A stretch of 6,444 nucleotides of DNA. Origin: Spirochaetes bacterium RIFOXYC1_FULL_54_7 (lineage in GTDB: Bacteria > Spirochaetota > Spirochaetia > Treponematales > UBA12059). The stretch is from NCBI GenBank assembly GCA_001830645.1, contig MIBM01000272.1:1-6444 (forward strand), read 5' to 3'. Positions 5,148 through 6,444 of the stretch are shown here, piece after piece. The position numbers and the translations under genes are program-made. Under the pieces are notes generated by a model. The model saw only the letters and a program-made list of their open reading frames with translations. It made no database searches and was not told where the DNA came from. The stretch's first letter is position 1. Every line of letters starts with the position of its first letter.

Positions 5148-5366
5148 AATCATAATATCAGTACGATTATAATTGCTCATGTGACAATAAAATCACATAA
5201 TTTCCCAACAAGAGTTGAATTGAGTTTCGGTGGAAAACATGGATGGATTGTCTTGGACCAAATCCGTACTATTGATCGAGTTCGAATGATAAAAAAGCTT
5301 GGCAAAATAGAAGGAACCCATATAGTAAAAGTCAAAGCAGTATTGAAGGAAATGTTAATAGATTAA
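5142..5366 (+). pseudogene. mazF: 5'-truncated mazF/pemK toxin gene
   Basis: MazF/PemK proteins are small mRNA interferases of about 110 residues. Here about 73 C-terminal residues are well preserved: MNHNISTIIIAHVTIKSHNF, PTRVELSFGGKHG, then VLDQIRTIDRVRMIKKLGKI and a final helix VLKEMLID. The N-terminal ~35 residues, holding the first strands and the catalytic Arg loop, are missing; the conserved Thr of the HVT strand is retained. The boundary is at gagatg (5142-5147), shared by MNT sequence (LEMD) and the usual MazF sequence (DEMN), suggesting a microhomology join. A 79-codon in-frame chimera could be read from ATG 5127 (MDLALEMN then MazF), but no Shine-Dalgarno is seen. No mazE-like antitoxin is nearby. 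Likely a dead toxin, although the MazF portion itself has no stop or frameshift. Confidence 0.8.
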
Positions 5367-5441
5367 AAGTACATCGAACCTGTGAGATACTCCGCTTGTC
5401 ACTCGCCTGCATCCTGTGATCCACATATGGGTTACGCCAGA

Positions 5442-5475
5442 GAAGCTTGTCCCTTCCCTTCCCACGTTGTATTCT
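5442..5475 (+). promoter_or_regulatory. probable mntA promoter, within the 33-bp repeat
   Basis: TTGTCC (5447-5452) and TATTCT (5470-5475) are 17 bp apart, each matching four of six consensus bases. Transcription is predicted to start about 7 nt later, on the ATG at 5482, which again implies a leaderless message. The block 5442-5474 is repeated at 3611-3643. The preceding 75 bp (5367-5441) hold nothing I can identify. Confidence 0.4.
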
Positions 5476-5481
5476 TGACCC

Positions 5482-5913
5482 ATGGAAACTCCAGACTTGA
5501 TTGCTGGCCTTGAAAATTATTTCTCCACCCTGAAAGGTGTACGCCTGGCAGTACTCTTCGGATCCAATGCCAGGGGAGCTGCCAATGACAGCAGCGATGT
5601 TGATGTTGGTTTTGACCACAGCCCCACCGACCTCCTGGAGCTTGGCGGCATTATTGACGCCTTGGGCAGCCTGACAGGGAAGAAGATTGACCTTGTTGAA
5701 CTGGATGGTCTGCCTGCTGCCAATCCGTTGCTTGCATTCAATATAGCCAGCGAGGCCTGTTTGCTGGCAGAAAATGAACCGGGAGCCTGGCTGGCTTTCA
5801 GGAACCGTGCCTGCCTGCAGTATTTTGATCTTGAAGAGTTCCTGAACAGGCAGCAGCTGGGACTTGATAGCCGCCTTGAGTCAGGAAATTTCGGGAGGGC
5901 CATCCATGCTTGA
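5482..5913 (+). CDS. mntA: MntA-type antitoxin, nucleotidyltransferase (pair 3)
   Basis: MntA antitoxins transfer AMP units from ATP to a tyrosine of the HepT RNase and so block it. The 143-residue length is normal. GSNARGAANDSSDVD (residues 27-41) matches the MntA motif GSX10DXD exactly, with D39 and D41; D70 in KKIDLVEL is the expected third acid. The C-terminal part carries the ACLQYFDLEEFLN region typical of MNT proteins paired with DUF86/HepT. ATG 5482 is the only good start: there is no Shine-Dalgarno, but the predicted transcription start coincides with it. The stop overlaps the hepT start by 8 nt. Of the three pairs this one fits the experimentally studied MntA-HepT type most closely. 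It appears intact. Confidence 0.9.
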   Translation: METPDLIAGLENYFSTLKGVRLAVLFGSNARGAANDSSDVDVGFDHSPTDLLELGGIIDALGSLTGKKIDLVELDGLPAANPLLAFNIASEACLLAENEPGAWLAFRNRACLQYFDLEEFLNRQQLGLDSRLESGNFGRAIHA

Positions 5914-6301
5914 GCGCCTTGCACAGCTTGAATCGAATGTAAACCGGCTTGAGGCCATTGAACGGGATTACAAGCCGGATGATTTATCGTCTTCAAATCT
6001 TCTGGAATGGGCTGTTCGTTATGGCCTTATAGAGTCGATCCAGATTGTCATTGATACCGCATGCGGTCTGTGCAACAAGAACAACCTTGGCTCACCCCGA
6101 AATTATGAAGACTGCCTCCGGCTGCTGCAGGAGTTCAAGTATCTACCGCCTGAACTCGCGGGAACCTTGATCCGGATTGTTGGACTACGTAACCTTCTGA
6201 TTCATGAATATGTAGCAATTGATAATGCACGCCTGTATGGCTTTCTGAGTGAACTTTCAGTATTTCGGGACTACGCCAAAGCCATCCACCAGTTCCTGTA
6301 G
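5906..6301 (+). CDS. hepT: HepT toxin, HEPN RNase of the DUF86 type (pair 3)
   Basis: HepT is a dimeric helical ribonuclease that arrests growth until AMPylated by MntA. This 131-residue protein has the defining motif RNLLIHEY (R95, H100, Y102), fitting RX4HXY; the Tyr corresponds to the residue that MntA modifies in the studied system. The preceding helix NLLEWAVRYGLIESIQIVID (residues 31-50) and the region LGSPRNYEDC to GTLIRIVGL are also typical. ATG 5906 is chosen because GGGAGGG (5893-5899) lies 6 nt upstream; an in-frame TTG at 5864 has no such site. The start lies inside the end of mntA, so the two are translationally coupled and the antitoxin is made first. All motif residues are present, so the toxin should be active. 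Confidence 0.92.
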   Translation: MLERLAQLESNVNRLEAIERDYKPDDLSSSNLLEWAVRYGLIESIQIVIDTACGLCNKNNLGSPRNYEDCLRLLQEFKYLPPELAGTLIRIVGLRNLLIHEYVAIDNARLYGFLSELSVFRDYAKAIHQFL

Positions 6302-6340
6302 CCAAGTTTGCGGTTTTCGATCCTTGCGGGGGCGGTGACC

Positions 6341-6444
6341 TTAGACAATGCTACGCCAGATGGTTCCGACCACTCTTCCTCCTGGTTTCCCGTTGCCCGT
6401 CACCATGGGATCGTATAGTCCCGAAGCGTCGCAGACTTGCTTCC
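6341..6444 (-). CDS. possible 3' end of an unidentified minus-strand gene, partial
   Basis: One minus-strand frame stays open from the window edge for 33 codons to a TAA at 6341-6343, reading CDASGLYDPMVTGNGKPG and ending in VGTIWRSIV. I do not recognise it, and 33 open codons can occur by chance at this composition. If real, it would converge on hepT with a 39-bp gap between stops. The short spacer 6302-6340 shows no clear hairpin. Confidence 0.2.
   Translation of the reverse strand, partial: KQVCDASGLYDPMVTGNGKPGGRVVGTIWRSIV

Noticed and set aside
5517..5996. 159-codon minus-strand frame opposite mntA
   Set aside because: It lies antisense to mntA, whose catalytic motifs and coupling to hepT are clear; the minus frame has no recognisable features.
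2531..6301. CRISPR array or integron cassette array as the cause of the repeated segments
   Set aside because: Repeats are few, unequal in length and gene-derived, without regular spacing, attC-like hairpins or an integrase gene in the window.

Overview
The window comes from a diderm (Gram-negative type) bacterium: it carries a TonB-dependent outer-membrane receptor and a TonB-like energy transducer. I cannot name the phylum from the sequence alone. There are two compositional halves. Positions 1 to about 2500 are GC-rich and look like core genome. Positions about 2530 to 6300 are visibly more AT-rich and consist almost wholly of toxin-antitoxin (TA) genes and their fragments.

Left part (1-2557): the 3' portion of a receptor gene (plug remnant plus barrel) converges on a tonB-like gene, their stop codons 30 bp apart. 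The 5' end of the tonB reading frame runs into an antisense fragment of a nucleotidyltransferase gene, so the longest tonB start is probably artificial.

TA region (about 2530-6301): three complete HEPN/MNT-type pairs lie in the same direction. Pair 1 (2710-3388) is MNT then HEPN, behind a near-consensus promoter and a perfect 13-bp inverted repeat. Pair 2 (3801-4536) is HEPN then MNT. Pair 3 (5482-6301) is a canonical mntA-hepT pair with GSX10DXD and RX4HXY motifs. All three overlap by 8-11 nt, as translationally coupled TA operons do. Between them lie an intact hicB-like antitoxin, a broken hicA overlapping it by ATGA, an inverted MNT fragment that has lost its DXD motif, a mazF/pemK gene lacking its 5' third, and several pieces of MNT genes. 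Two of these pieces share the same 45-codon deletion of the catalytic core and belong to a ~120-bp direct repeat (3376-3495 and 5029-5147).

Reading: this looks like an accessory hotspot in which TA modules arrived, duplicated, recombined through short homologies and decayed. The intact pairs probably act independently: HEPN proteins as RNase toxins, and MNT proteins as antitoxins that in the studied MntA-HepT system AMPylate the toxin. The MNT-first operons (pairs 1 and 3) have no Shine-Dalgarno, and their predicted transcription starts fall on the ATG, suggesting leaderless mRNAs. The HEPN-first operon (pair 2) has a strong GGAGG. The last 140 bp hold at most the end of an unidentified minus-strand gene.
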